Source: Flavonifractor porci
Lineage (GTDB): Bacteria; Bacillota; Clostridia; Oscillospirales; Oscillospiraceae
Direction of reading: 5' to 3'
NCBI RefSeq assembly: GCF_037572415.1
Contig: NZ_JBBHLB010000014.1
Location: forward strand, 22,830 to 86,829
DNA: 64,000 nucleotides
How positions within the stretch are numbered: position 1 is the stretch's first letter; each line of letters starts with the position of its first letter. Shown here one piece after another: positions 25,064 to 34,345 of this stretch. The position numbers and the translations under genes were made by a program. The notes below the pieces were generated by a model. The model was not told the DNA's origin. It saw only the letters and a list, made by a program, of their open reading frames with translations, and ran no database searches.

Positions 25064-27307
25064 ATGAGCATTGATGTAAATTGCACCGCCTGGCAGGGGT
25101 TTCGCACCGGCGAGTGGCGGCATTTGGTGAACGTCCGTAATTTTATCCAGAAGAATTACACTTCGTATTCGGGAAATGGGGATTTTCTGGCCCCTGTTTC
25201 CACAAAAACGGCGGCAGTGTGGAAAAAAGCTGAGGCCCTCATCATTGAGGAGGTGAAGAAGGGGATCATTGATGTGGAGACAAACGCTGTCTCCGGCATC
25301 GACAACTTCGCCCCCGGTTACATCGATCAGGAGAACGAGGTCATTGTGGGTCTCCAGACCGACGCGCCCCTCAAGCGCATCGTCAACCCCTTCGGCGGCA
25401 TCCGCAACGCCACCTCCGCCCTGGAGCAGTACGGCTACCAGCTTGACCCGGAGATCGAGCGCCACTTCCGGCTCTACCGCAAGACCCACAACGAGGGCGT
25501 GTTCGACGCCTACCCCCAGCGTACCCGTCTGGCCCGGACGGCGGGGTTGCTCACCGGCCTGCCCGACGCCTACGGCCGGGGCCGCATCGTGGGCGACTAC
25601 CGCCGTGTGCCCCTGTACGGCACCGACTTCCTCATTGAGGAGAAGCAGGCCGACCTGGATCGCATCGACGGCCCCATGACCGACGAGCGCATCCGCCTGC
25701 GGGAGGAGGTCCAGATGCAGATCCGGGCCCTGGAGGAGATGGCCCGTATGGCGGCCAGATACGGCTGCGACATCACCCGCCCGGCGGAAAACGCCCACGA
25801 GGCGGTGCAGAACCTGTATATGGCCTACCTGGCGGGCATCAAGGAGAACAACGGCGCTGCCACCTCTCTGGGCCGGGTGTCCACCTTCCTGGATATCTAC
25901 ATCCAGCGGGACCTGGACAACGGCGTGCTGGATGAGCAGGGGGCACAGGAGCTGATCGACCAGTTTGTTATCAAGCTGCGGCTGGTGCGCCACCTGCGTA
26001 CCCCGGAGTACAACGAGCTCTTCGGCGGCGACCCCACCTGGGTCACCGAGTCCATCGGCGGCATGGGGGTGGACGGCCGCACCCTGGTGACGAAAAACTC
26101 CTTCCGAATGCTCCACACCCTCACCAACCTGGGCACCGCCCCCGAGCCCAACCTGACGGTGCTGTGGAGCCCCCACCTGCCTCAGGGCTTCAAGGACTAC
26201 TGCGCCAAAATGAGCATCGACACCGACTCCATCCAGTACGAGAGCGACGAGCTCATGCGGCCCATGTATGGCGACGACTACTGCATCGCCTGCTGCGTCT
26301 CCGCCATGGCGGTGGGCAAGCAGATGCAGTTCTTCGGGGCCCGGGCCAACCTGGCCAAAAGCCTGCTGTATGCCATCAACGGCGGCGTGGACGAGAAGAA
26401 GGGCATCAAAGTGGTACCCGACATCCAGCTGGACACCGACCAGGTGCTGGACTACCCCAAGGTGCTGGGCAACTACAAAAAGGTGCTGTCCTATGTGGCG
26501 GAGCTCTATGTGGACACCATCAACATCATCCACTATATGCACGACAAGTACGCCTACGAAAGCAGCCAGATGGCCCTCCACGACACCCTGGTGGAGCGGC
26601 TGGCCGCCTTCGGCGTGGCGGGCCTGTCCATCGCCGCCGACTCCCTGTCCGCCATCAAGTTCGCCAAGGTGCGCCCCATCCGCAATGAAAACGGCATCGC
26701 CGTGGACTTTGCAGTGGAGGGAGACTTCCCCAAGTACGGCAACGACGACGACCGGGTGGACGACATCGCCGTGGAGCTGGTGTCCTACTTCTCCGCCGAA
26801 CTGAAAAAGCACCCCCTGTATCGGAACGCCATCCATACCCTGTCCGCCCTCACCATCACCTCCAACGTGATGTACGGCAAAAAGACGGGGGCCACCCCCG
26901 ACGGCCGGAAGGCGGGGGAGCCCTTCGCCCCCGGCGCCAACCCCATGCACGGCCGGGACAAGAGCGGCGCTCTGGCCTCCCTCAACTCGGTGGCCAAGAT
27001 CCCCTACCGGGCGGTGTGCCAGGACGGCGTGTCCAACACCTTCTCCATCGTACCCTCCGCCCTGGGCAAGAGCGAGGGCGAGCGGGTGGACAACCTGGTG
27101 CACATTCTGGACGGTTACTTCCTCCAGGGGGCCCACCATCTCAACGTCAACGTCATGAACCGGCAGCTGCTGGTGGACGCCATGGAGCATCCCGAGCAGT
27201 ACCCCACCCTCACCATCCGGGTGTCGGGCTACGCGGTGAATTTCTCCCGCCTGAGCCGGGAGCAGCAGCTGGAGGTCATCAAGCGGACCTTCCACGAGCA
27301 GATGTAA
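25064..27307 (+). CDS. pflB: Formate C-acetyltransferase (pyruvate formate-lyase)
   Basis: Glycyl radical enzyme of 747 residues converting pyruvate and CoA to acetyl-CoA and formate in anaerobic fermentation. The catalytic Cys410-Cys411 pair sits in CIACCVSAM, and the radical glycine Gly722 in the C-terminal RVSGYAVNFSRL. Length and both motifs are those of true PFL, not of choline or glycerol lyases. AAAAGGAG precedes the ATG. The operon with its activase and the dedicated terminator indicates a constitutive fermentative unit. Confidence 0.97.
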   Translation: MSIDVNCTAWQGFRTGEWRHLVNVRNFIQKNYTSYSGNGDFLAPVSTKTAAVWKKAEALIIEEVKKGIIDVETNAVSGIDNFAPGYIDQENEVIVGLQTDAPLKRIVNPFGGIRNATSALEQYGYQLDPEIERHFRLYRKTHNEGVFDAYPQRTRLARTAGLLTGLPDAYGRGRIVGDYRRVPLYGTDFLIEEKQADLDRIDGPMTDERIRLREEVQMQIRALEEMARMAARYGCDITRPAENAHEAVQNLYMAYLAGIKENNGAATSLGRVSTFLDIYIQRDLDNGVLDEQGAQELIDQFVIKLRLVRHLRTPEYNELFGGDPTWVTESIGGMGVDGRTLVTKNSFRMLHTLTNLGTAPEPNLTVLWSPHLPQGFKDYCAKMSIDTDSIQYESDELMRPMYGDDYCIACCVSAMAVGKQMQFFGARANLAKSLLYAINGGVDEKKGIKVVPDIQLDTDQVLDYPKVLGNYKKVLSYVAELYVDTINIIHYMHDKYAYESSQMALHDTLVERLAAFGVAGLSIAADSLSAIKFAKVRPIRNENGIAVDFAVEGDFPKYGNDDDRVDDIAVELVSYFSAELKKHPLYRNAIHTLSALTITSNVMYGKKTGATPDGRKAGEPFAPGANPMHGRDKSGALASLNSVAKIPYRAVCQDGVSNTFSIVPSALGKSEGERVDNLVHILDGYFLQGAHHLNVNVMNRQLLVDAMEHPEQYPTLTIRVSGYAVNFSRLSREQQLEVIKRTFHEQM

Positions 27308-27316
27308 AAAGGGCAT

Positions 27317-27350
27317 AAAAAACCGCCCTGCCGAAGCAGGGCGGTTTTTC
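27317..27350 (+). terminator. Terminator between pflB and the P-loop gene
   Basis: AAAAAACCGCCCTGC/GCAGGGCGGTTTTT with a CGAA loop. It separates convergent genes and suits both strands. Confidence 0.92.
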
Positions 27351-27355
27351 GTTCG

Positions 27356-27769
27356 TTAGAAGTACTTCTTGATGCCTTCGGTAGCCAGAGACTCGTCAGC
27401 GCTGATGGTGACGGTGAACTTGATGTTGTTCTTCTCGGAGAAGCTGTTCAGCCAATCCAGGAACTCTTCCACAGAGTGGTCAGTAACATCGGTGGTCACA
27501 ATCTTGGTCAGGCTGTCGATGAACACATGGGTAATATCGTAGTTGCCGGCATAGAGGCCGCTGATGAAGCCCTTCATAAAGTCGAAGTTGCAGACATCAA
27601 AGTGGCTGGCCTCAACCAGGCGAATTTTATAGTGAATGTCATAGGTCAGCTTGGGGCCGCGCTCAATGCAAACGACGTTGCCGTTCTCGCTGTGAACAGC
27701 GGAGTTAATGAGCTCGATCATCTGCTTGGTCTTGCCGGTGCCCTTGACCCCCATGATCACTCTCACCAT
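27356..27769 (-). CDS. Small P-loop protein of unknown function
   Basis: 137 residues starting at MVRVIMGVKGTGKTKQ; AAGGAG is 8 bases before this ATG. The N-terminus is a clean Walker A (GVKGTGKT). A possible Walker B strand is THVFIDSLTKI. The middle contains NVVCIERGPKLTYDIHYKIRL. No partner gene adjoins it. Codon use is of the highly expressed type seen in oppA. I do not recognise a named family; related clostridial proteins are annotated only as ATP-binding. Confidence 0.75.
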   Translation of the reverse strand: MVRVIMGVKGTGKTKQMIELINSAVHSENGNVVCIERGPKLTYDIHYKIRLVEASHFDVCNFDFMKGFISGLYAGNYDITHVFIDSLTKIVTTDVTDHSVEEFLDWLNSFSEKNNIKFTVTISADESLATEGIKKYF

Positions 27770-27914
27770 AGTTATCACTCCTTACTTTGTAACGCCGGGA
27801 CCACCCCGGCCTGGTGCATTTATGTTACCATTTTTGCGGTGGGATTGCAACTGATTTGCTCAAGTTCACAAAAAATTCCCATAGGCCACCCCAGGGTGAC
27901 CGTCAGGTTTACTG

Positions 27915-28090
27915 TTAACCCGGTCTGGCTTCCAGTTCGGCCTTCTTGTCCGCCCCATGGGAGCGCGCTCCCATGGGGACCCCGGAATTTTCATTTGTGG
28001 GCGGCGGAAGTGAATCCCGCCGCCCTCCGGCGCAAAAGCGCCGTCCCGCCTGCGGCGGGTCCCTGAGGACAATAAGGCCAGCCGTTATAT
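27915..28090 (-). repeat. Hairpin-rich spacer ending in a second copy of the last pgi codons
   Basis: Read on the minus strand after the pgi stop: about 140 bases with strong inverted repeats (CCCATGGGAGCGCGCTCCCATGGG near 27955-27980 by its ends, and GGGCGGCGG/CCGCCGCCC), then at 27950-27915 codons for DKKAELEAR followed by a stop. This copies the true end of pgi with changes at third positions only over nine codons, then diverges. The remaining 27770-27914 spacer is the promoter region of the P-loop gene. Confidence 0.75.
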
Positions 28091-29425
28091 TCAGCTCAGT
28101 CTTGCCTCCAGCTCGGCCTTCTTGTCCTCGTAGCCGGGTTTGCCCAGCAGAGCGTACATATTATTTTTATAGGCCTCCACGCCGGGCTGGTTGAAGGGGT
28201 TGATGTCCATCAGGTAGCCGGTGAGACCGCAGACATACTCAAAGAAGTAGATGAGCGCACCCACGCTCCTGGCGCAGCGGCCGGGAGCGGTGACCATCAG
28301 GTTGGGCACGCCGCCATCCACATGGGCCAGCAGGGTGCCCCGCATGGCCTGCTCGGCCACGAAGGACAGGTCCTTGCCCGCCAGGAAGTTGAGCCCGTCC
28401 ACGTTGTCGGGATCGTGGGGGATGGTGATGGCGGGGCCGTTGCTGTTGGCAAAACGCACCACGGTCTCCAGCATGAGGCGCTCGCCCTGCTGGATGTACT
28501 GGCCCATGGAGTGCAGGTCGGCGGTAAACTCCACGCTGGCGGGGAACAGGCCCTTGCCGTCCTTGCCCTCGCTCTCACCGAAGAGCTGCTTCCACCACTC
28601 GCCAAAGAAGCGGAAGGAGGGCTCGTAGCCCACCAGGATCTCCACCTTCTTGCCGCCGGTGTACAGGGCGTGGCGGGCAGCGGCCAGCTGCCAGGCGGGG
28701 TTGGTCTCGCCGGGGGCGGCCAGAGCCTCCATTTCCTCCCGGGCGCCCTCCATCAGAGCGGTGATGTCCACCCCAGCGCAGGCGATGGGCAGCAGGCCCA
28801 CGGCGGTGAGCACGCTGTAGCGGCCGCCGATGGCGTCGGGCACCACAAACTCCTCGTAGCCCTCGGCGTCAGCCAGGCCCTTCAGAGCGCCCTTGTGGGC
28901 ATCGGTGGTGGCGTAGATGCGCTTGCGGGCCTCCTCCTTGCCGTACTTCTCCTCCAGCAGGTTCTTGAAGATGCGGAAGGCCACGGCGGGCTCGGTGGTG
29001 GTGCCCGACTTGGAGATCACGTTGATGGACCAGTCCTTGTCCTTAATGAGGTCCATGACCTCCAGCATGGCGTCGGTGGACAGGCCGTTGCCGGCAAAGT
29101 AGATGGCGGGGCCGTCCTTGTGGGTCAGGTTGAAGTTGGGGGAGTTGACCAGCTCCACCACGGCCCGGGCGCCCAGATAGGAGCCGCCGATGCCGATGAC
29201 CACCAGGGCCTGGGAATCCTTGCGGATGCGCTCCGCCGCTGCCTGGATGCGGGCAAACTCTTCTTTATCATAGTCCCGGGGCAGGTGGACCCAGCCGGTA
29301 AAGTCGCCGCCGGCGCCGCTGCCGGTCTCCAGCTTCTGGCGGGCGCTCTCCAGAGCGTCCAGACGGCTGGTAAGCCAGGTGTCGGGCAGGAAAGAACGGG
29401 CGTTGGAGGTGTCGATTTGAATCAT
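28091..29425 (-). CDS. pgi: Glucose-6-phosphate isomerase
   Basis: Glycolytic enzyme of 444 residues, the short bacterial type. The start at MIQIDTSNARSFL follows AAAAGGAGTGACGTC. It contains VIGIGGSYLGARA, the PGI signature 1 region VISKSGTTTEPAVAFR and, near the C-terminus, the second signature area with MDINPFNQPGVEAYKNNMY. It interconverts glucose-6-phosphate and fructose-6-phosphate. It is transcribed alone. Confidence 0.96.
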   Translation of the reverse strand: MIQIDTSNARSFLPDTWLTSRLDALESARQKLETGSGAGGDFTGWVHLPRDYDKEEFARIQAAAERIRKDSQALVVIGIGGSYLGARAVVELVNSPNFNLTHKDGPAIYFAGNGLSTDAMLEVMDLIKDKDWSINVISKSGTTTEPAVAFRIFKNLLEEKYGKEEARKRIYATTDAHKGALKGLADAEGYEEFVVPDAIGGRYSVLTAVGLLPIACAGVDITALMEGAREEMEALAAPGETNPAWQLAAARHALYTGGKKVEILVGYEPSFRFFGEWWKQLFGESEGKDGKGLFPASVEFTADLHSMGQYIQQGERLMLETVVRFANSNGPAITIPHDPDNVDGLNFLAGKDLSFVAEQAMRGTLLAHVDGGVPNLMVTAPGRCARSVGALIYFFEYVCGLTGYLMDINPFNQPGVEAYKNNMYALLGKPGYEDKKAELEARLS

Positions 29426-29535
29426 GGTGACGTCACTCCTTTTGCATTTCACAAAGCCTAGGTCGGCTGATATGCCTATCATACACCCGGGGGCCGGCTT
29501 TTGCCAGAGAAAAAAGCCAATTCCCGGAAAAACCT

Positions 29536-31497
29536 TTAAGCCTTACGGACCCAGATGGTGTTGTCGTTCATGGTGGTGGCCTCGCCCCAGTCGGAGAGGC
29601 GGTCGTGGGTGAGGCAGTTGACGGTGTTCTCGCCGGGATAGACGCCCTCGGCCACCACAGTCATGGGGGCTACCGCCCGGTCCAGGGCCACGGAGCAGGT
29701 CATCTGGCCCAGCTTGTTGTAGCACACCACCTGATCCCCCTGGACCAGGCCCAGCCGGGCGGCGTCCTCGCCGTTCATACGCACTGTCATCTCCCCCCGC
29801 AGGTCCCGCAGGGTGGAGGACTCATTGAAGGAGGAATTGAGGGTGTGGACCGCCGGGGCGCAGATCAGGTGGAAGGGGTCGGAGCCGCCGTGGGGCGGGA
29901 ACCAGCCGATCATGGGGTCGTTCAGGTGGATCATGCCGTCCTCCGTCTGGATGGGCAGGGGGAAGGGGCTCTCCAGCACCACCGGCTCCCCGGCAAGCAC
30001 CTTGTCCTTCTCCTCCCGGGAGAGAGCCCAGCTGTCCTCCACCATCTGGCGGCACAGCTCCTCGGCGGTACGGCCCTGGAAGGGGTCGGCCAGACCCATG
30101 GCGTTGGCCAGCAGGGTAAATACCTCAAGGTTGCTCTTCACCTCACCGGGGGCGGGAACCACCGCCGGGGCGTATTGGATCTGGCGGTAACCGTAGGGGG
30201 TGTACAGGTCGGTCTGCTCCACCATGTAGGGGGCGGGCAGGATGATATCGGCGTACTTGGCGGTGTCGGTCATGTACCGCTCGTGGACCACGGTAAACAG
30301 GTCCTCCCGGGCCAGGCCCCGGCGGATGGCGTTCTGGTCGGAGGTCACCGTGGCCGGGTTGGCATGGTAGACGTACAGACTGTGGATGGGGGTGGAGAGA
30401 CCCTTGCCCTCCAGGGCGCGGCCCAGCTGGTTGATGTTGATCATCTGGGTATGCTTCTCGGCCAGGTCGGGCCGCTTGACGGAGGACTTGTCGATGAGGT
30501 CGGGGGAGGAGCACACGCCGTAGGTGCCGCCGCCCTTCTTGGCCCAGGCGCCCACGGCGGCGGGCAGGGCGGTGATGGCCCGGGTGGCCTCGCCGCCGTT
30601 GCCCGAGCGGGAGAAGCCGCTGCCCAGTACGATGCAGGGGGCCTTGGCTCTGCCGTAGGCCCGGGCCAGCTCCCGGATTACGTCGGGGGCCTGGCCGACG
30701 AGACACTGGGTCTCCTCCGGGTCCCACACCTCCAGGGTGGTCCGAAATTCATTCCAGCCCGTGGCGTGCTCGGCCAGCCATGCCTCGTCGGTGAGCCCCT
30801 CCTGATCCAGCACATGGAGCATGGACAGGGCCAGGGCGCCGTCGCTGCCCGGCTGGATCAGAATGGTCTGGTCAGCCAGCTCGGCGGAGGGATTCTCATA
30901 CACATCAATGAGGATAATTTTGGCCCCGTTGGCCTTGGCCTTCCGCAGGATGGGGGCCAGGTGGGCCCGGGTGGCGGGGATATTGGTGGACCACAGCAGG
31001 ATCAGATCGCTGTGTTCCACGTCCCAGGGGGACAGGTCGCAGGAATTGCCCATGACCTTCTGCCAGCCGGTGGACTTGGCGGTGCTGCACAGGGTGCGTT
31101 TGAGGCGGCTGGCGCCCAGAGCGTGGAAGAAGCCCTCTCCGCAGTTGCGCTGGACCGCGCCCATGGTGCCGGCGTAGGAGTAGGGCAGGATGGTCTGGGC
31201 TCCGTACTGGGCGATCAGGTCCTTCCAGCGGGATGTGATCTCTCCGATGGCATCCCCCCAGGAGATGGGGGCGAATGCTCCGGCGCCTTTGGCTCCGGTG
31301 CGGCGGAGGGGCGTGAGGATGCGGTGGGGGCTGTTGATGGCCTCCGGCAGGTTGCGCAGCTTGGCGCACACCCAGCCGTCGGTAAAGGGGTTGGCGGGGT
31401 CGCCGGTAATGGAGGTGACGGCGTTGCCCTCGGTCTCTACCAGCAGAGAGCAGCCCTCGGGGCAATCGTAGGGACAGGCAGAACGACAAGTGGACAT
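29536..31497 (-). CDS. Molybdopterin oxidoreductase, single subunit with 4Fe-4S motif
   Basis: Enzyme of 653 residues. The N-terminus CRSACPYDCPEGC plus WVCAKL supplies four cysteines of a 4Fe-4S cluster (Molybdop_Fe4S4 domain). The central molybdopterin domain has DLILLWSTNIPATRAHLAPIL and CIVLGSGFSRSGNGG; the C-terminal dinucleotide-binding domain starts around MTVRMNGEDAARLGL. There is no Tat signal, so it is probably cytoplasmic. The substrate cannot be assigned, and no electron-transfer or cofactor-synthesis gene is adjacent. The start follows AGGAGGTTATC. Confidence 0.9.
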   Translation of the reverse strand: MSTCRSACPYDCPEGCSLLVETEGNAVTSITGDPANPFTDGWVCAKLRNLPEAINSPHRILTPLRRTGAKGAGAFAPISWGDAIGEITSRWKDLIAQYGAQTILPYSYAGTMGAVQRNCGEGFFHALGASRLKRTLCSTAKSTGWQKVMGNSCDLSPWDVEHSDLILLWSTNIPATRAHLAPILRKAKANGAKIILIDVYENPSAELADQTILIQPGSDGALALSMLHVLDQEGLTDEAWLAEHATGWNEFRTTLEVWDPEETQCLVGQAPDVIRELARAYGRAKAPCIVLGSGFSRSGNGGEATRAITALPAAVGAWAKKGGGTYGVCSSPDLIDKSSVKRPDLAEKHTQMININQLGRALEGKGLSTPIHSLYVYHANPATVTSDQNAIRRGLAREDLFTVVHERYMTDTAKYADIILPAPYMVEQTDLYTPYGYRQIQYAPAVVPAPGEVKSNLEVFTLLANAMGLADPFQGRTAEELCRQMVEDSWALSREEKDKVLAGEPVVLESPFPLPIQTEDGMIHLNDPMIGWFPPHGGSDPFHLICAPAVHTLNSSFNESSTLRDLRGEMTVRMNGEDAARLGLVQGDQVVCYNKLGQMTCSVALDRAVAPMTVVAEGVYPGENTVNCLTHDRLSDWGEATTMNDNTIWVRKA

Positions 31498-31514
31498 GAT
31501 GATAACCTCCTTTT

Positions 31515-31543
31515 GAAAAAGGCCGCCCGTGGGCGGCCTTTTG
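31515..31543 (-). terminator. Terminator between the DUF711 gene and the oxidoreductase gene
   Basis: AAAAAGGCCGCCC-GTG-GGGCGGCCTTTT hairpin, directly upstream of the oxidoreductase ribosome site and after the DUF711/ACT unit. Confidence 0.8.
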
Positions 31544-31564
31544 CGAGTAAAACAGGAATCGGTT

Positions 31565-31591
31565 GCGTAGGGGCCGACGCCCACTTCGGCC
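31565..31591. repeat. Dispersed intergenic repeat, copy 2
   Basis: GCGTAGGGGCCGACGCCC followed by CTTCGGCC, matching the copy at 6675-6701 in 23 or 24 of 27 positions. It falls between the DUF711 stop and its terminator. Confidence 0.6.
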
Positions 31592-31598
31592 CGGTACC

Positions 31599-32957
31599 TT
31601 AGTTTTTGAGGCTCTGCATGGGGGCGGGGATACGGCCGCCCCGCGCCACAAAGGCCTCAGCGCTCTCAGAGTGGACGGGCATGACGGGGGCGGAGCCCAG
31701 CAGGCCGCCGAACTCCACAGTATCGCCCACCACCTTGCCGGGGGCGGGGATGATGCGCACGGCGGTGGTCTTGGAGTTGACCATGCCGATGGCGGCCTCG
31801 TCGGCAATGATGGCGGAGATGGTGGCGGCGGAGGTGTCGCCGGGGACGGCGATCATGTCCAGACCCACGGAGCACACGCAGGTCATGGCCTCCAGCTTAT
31901 CCAGGTGGAGCACGCCGGCACGGGCGGCGGCGATCATGCCCTCGTCCTCACTGACGGGGATGAAGGCGCCGGACAGGCCGCCCACATGGGAGGAGGCCAT
32001 AACGCCGCCCTTCTTCACCGCGTCGTTGAGCAGGGCCAGGGCGGCGGTGGTGCCGTGGGTGCCGCAGGTCTCCAAGCCCATCTCCTCCAGGATGCGGGCC
32101 ACGGAGTCGCCGATGGCGGGGGTGGGGGCCAGGGACAGGTCCACGATGCCGAAGGGCACCCCCAGACGGCGGCTGGCCTCCTGGGCCACCAGCTGACCCA
32201 TACGGGTCACCCGGAAGGCGGTCTTTTTGATAGTTTCGGCCACCACGTCAAAGGGCTGACCCTTCACGTCCTTCAGGGCGTGGTGCACCACGCCGGGGCC
32301 GGACACGCCCACGTTGATGATGCAGTCGGGCTCGCCCACGCCGTGGAAGGCGCCGGCCATGAAGGGGTTATCCTCCACGGCGTTGCAGAACACCACCAGC
32401 TTGGCGCAGCCGAAGCCGCCCTTGTCGGCGGTGAGTTCGGCGCACTCCTTGATGGTGCGGCCCATGACGCCCACAGCGTTCATGTTGATGCCCGCCTTGG
32501 TGGAGCCCACGTTGACACTGGCGCACACCAGCTCGGTGCGGGCCAGTGCCTCGGGGATGGCGGCGATGAGCTTCCGGTCGGCCCGGGTGGCACCCTTCTG
32601 TACCAGGGCGGAGAAGCCGCCGATGAAGTTGACGCCCACGGCCTTGGCGGCATTGTCCAGAGCCACGGCAAAGGGGACGTAGTTGTCGGTCTCGGAGGCC
32701 CCGGCCACCAGGGCCATGGGGGTCACCGAGATGCGCTTGTTGACGATGGGAATGCCGAACTCCCGCTCGATGGCCTCGCCGGTGGCCACCAGGTGCTCGG
32801 CCTGGCGGGTGATCTTGTCGTAGATCTTGCGGCAGGCGGCGTTGGGATCGGAGTCGGCGCAGTCCAGCAGAGAGATGCCCATGGTGATGGTACGCACATC
32901 CAGATGCTGCTGGTCGATCATGTGGATGGTGTCAAAAATTTCGTTGGTGTTGATCAT
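31599..32957 (-). CDS. UPF0210/DUF711 family protein
   Basis: 452 residues, with the family's conserved blocks: DVRTITMGISLLDC near the N-terminus, KRISVTPMALVAG, NVGSTKAGINMNAVGVMGR, GVSGPGVVHHAL and VGLDMIAVPGDT. The family resembles PFL-type barrels but lacks a glycyl radical motif; its reaction is not established. It is always paired with an ACT-domain protein, as here (12 bases upstream), suggesting allosteric control by a small ligand. Confidence 0.93.
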   Translation of the reverse strand: MINTNEIFDTIHMIDQQHLDVRTITMGISLLDCADSDPNAACRKIYDKITRQAEHLVATGEAIEREFGIPIVNKRISVTPMALVAGASETDNYVPFAVALDNAAKAVGVNFIGGFSALVQKGATRADRKLIAAIPEALARTELVCASVNVGSTKAGINMNAVGVMGRTIKECAELTADKGGFGCAKLVVFCNAVEDNPFMAGAFHGVGEPDCIINVGVSGPGVVHHALKDVKGQPFDVVAETIKKTAFRVTRMGQLVAQEASRRLGVPFGIVDLSLAPTPAIGDSVARILEEMGLETCGTHGTTAALALLNDAVKKGGVMASSHVGGLSGAFIPVSEDEGMIAAARAGVLHLDKLEAMTCVCSVGLDMIAVPGDTSAATISAIIADEAAIGMVNSKTTAVRIIPAPGKVVGDTVEFGGLLGSAPVMPVHSESAEAFVARGGRIPAPMQSLKN

Positions 32958-32969
32958 GATGCTTTACCC

Positions 32970-33239
32970 TCAAATTCTGTGCATGGCGTTAAAAATATCC
33001 TCCCGCTGGGCGCGGATGGACAGGTCCCGGTCCTTGCCCTCCTGCTCCATCAGAGCGGCCAGGTCGGCAAAGGGCATATCGCAGTTGCCGGCGTCCACCA
33101 GCATGACCATGGTGAAGTAGTCCTGGAGGATGGTCTGGCTGATATCCAGAATATTGACGTTGTGCTGGGCCAGCAGGGCACAAACGGCGGACATGATGCC
33201 CACTCGGTCCTTGCCCAGAACGGTAACAATGGCTCTCAT
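32970..33239 (-). CDS. ACT domain protein (UPF0237)
   Basis: 89-residue stand-alone ACT domain: RAIVTVLGKDRVGIMSAVCALL, NVNILDISQTI and DYFTMVMLVD follow the beta-alpha-beta pattern of amino-acid-binding domains. It is the first gene of a two-gene unit with DUF711, and AAAGGAGTTATCAAGTT precedes the start. Confidence 0.92.
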   Translation of the reverse strand: MRAIVTVLGKDRVGIMSAVCALLAQHNVNILDISQTILQDYFTMVMLVDAGNCDMPFADLAALMEQEGKDRDLSIRAQREDIFNAMHRI

Positions 33240-33288
33240 AACTTGATAACTCCTTTTATTCGTTCTGTCTCTATGAAAACGGCGCCGG

Positions 33289-33876
33289 TCAGTCCCGGCC
33301 CATCTCATCCAAAGTCATGCCGAAGGCGGGGAGGAAGTGCTCCAGAAAGTAGTCCACCTCGGGCAGGTCGTAACTCTTCAGCGCATCCTGCGTCTGGCGG
33401 GCGGCCTGCTGGAACTCGCTGTTGCCCGCCTTCAGTTCCTCCAGGCACTTGATATGGGCGGACAGCTTGTCCGCCGCCTTTACCAGAGCGTGGGTATCCG
33501 GGTCATAGTCCTCCCGCAGCAGGGGAGAGAAGGCGGGGCGCAGCTGCTCCGGCAGCATAGCCAGCAGTTTGCCGGCAGAAAACTCCTCTACCTTTTTATA
33601 GGCGTCCCGGATCTCCGGGTCGTAATACTTGATGGGGGTGGGCAGGTCGCCGGTAAGGATCTCAGGGGCGTCGTGATACAACGCGGCCATGGCGGCCAGG
33701 CCGGGGTCAGCCTCCTTCCCGAACACATCCCGCCGGATTACTGCCAGGGCATGGGAGAGCACCGCCACCATGTGGGAGTGCTCCTGGATATTCTCCTGAA
33801 AGGTATTGCGCATGAGTCCCCAGCGGTTGATATACCGCATTCGGGATAAATAGGCAAAAAAAGGATGTTGATCCAC
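33289..33876 (-). CDS. HD-domain 5'-nucleotidase-like hydrolase (YfbR family)
   Basis: 195 residues from a GTG start 8 bases after GGGAGG; upstream extension of the open frame crosses noncoding spacer and is rejected. The HD motif set is present: NIQEHSHMVA (first His), ALYHDAPEILTGDLPTP (HD pair) and KAADKLSAHIKCLEE (terminal Asp). YfbR proteins dephosphorylate deoxynucleoside monophosphates. It is the last clear chromosomal gene before the integrated element. Confidence 0.9.
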   Translation of the reverse strand: MDQHPFFAYLSRMRYINRWGLMRNTFQENIQEHSHMVAVLSHALAVIRRDVFGKEADPGLAAMAALYHDAPEILTGDLPTPIKYYDPEIRDAYKKVEEFSAGKLLAMLPEQLRPAFSPLLREDYDPDTHALVKAADKLSAHIKCLEELKAGNSEFQQAARQTQDALKSYDLPEVDYFLEHFLPAFGMTLDEMGRD

Positions 33877-33973
33877 AAAAAATGCCTCCCATCCATCGAA
33901 ACAAGTTATTTTACCACAAAAATGCGGCGGTGTAAACGGCAGGGTGTCCAAACTTTCGACCTGGAAATAAAAC

Positions 33974-34244
33974 AGGGGCGCTGCACGGCTGCAGCGCCCC
34001 TCAGTCTGTCGAAAAACCTCCCCCCGCAGGAAGCCTCGCAGAGTTCCGTCGCCCGCAGGCGACGGAATCAGATCAAAATTTGTCATTTCCGGGGACATGA
34101 GCCTCGGAAATGACACTTCTCATGGCGGGCGGGGCGACTATTTCGCAAGAAATCGAGCTTCGCCCGCCATGCAGCCTTTTGTCAAAAAAGGCACTTGTGC
34201 CTTTTTTGACAGTCTCAGGGGCGCTGCACGGCTGCAGCGCCCCT
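33974..34244. repeat. Spacer with two identical 28-base palindromes
   Basis: AGGGGCGCTGCA-CGGC-TGCAGCGCCCCT occurs identically at 33974-34001 and 34217-34244. Between them are further stems, including TGTCAAAAAAGGCAC/GTGCCTTTTTTGACA (34180-34211) and a GGCGGGCG...CGCCCGCC pair. No gene is visible in 33877-34345. This looks like a small non-autonomous or paired-terminator element at the chromosome/element border. Confidence 0.55.
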
Positions 34245-34345
34245 GAACGGGAAACGGGTTAACGGGGGTTCTTGATGGCGGCCTGCGCCGTACATACCTT
34301 GTGTATATAACGATGTACATTTTGAATTAGAGCTGTCCGGGCAGC

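Noticed and set aside
29605..31602. 665-codon plus-strand open frame opposite the molybdopterin oxidoreductase
   Set aside because: Gly-rich antisense shadow without family features.
31563..33452. 629-codon plus-strand open frame opposite the DUF711 and ACT genes
   Set aside because: Spans two real genes and their spacer, His/Gly-rich and without motifs.
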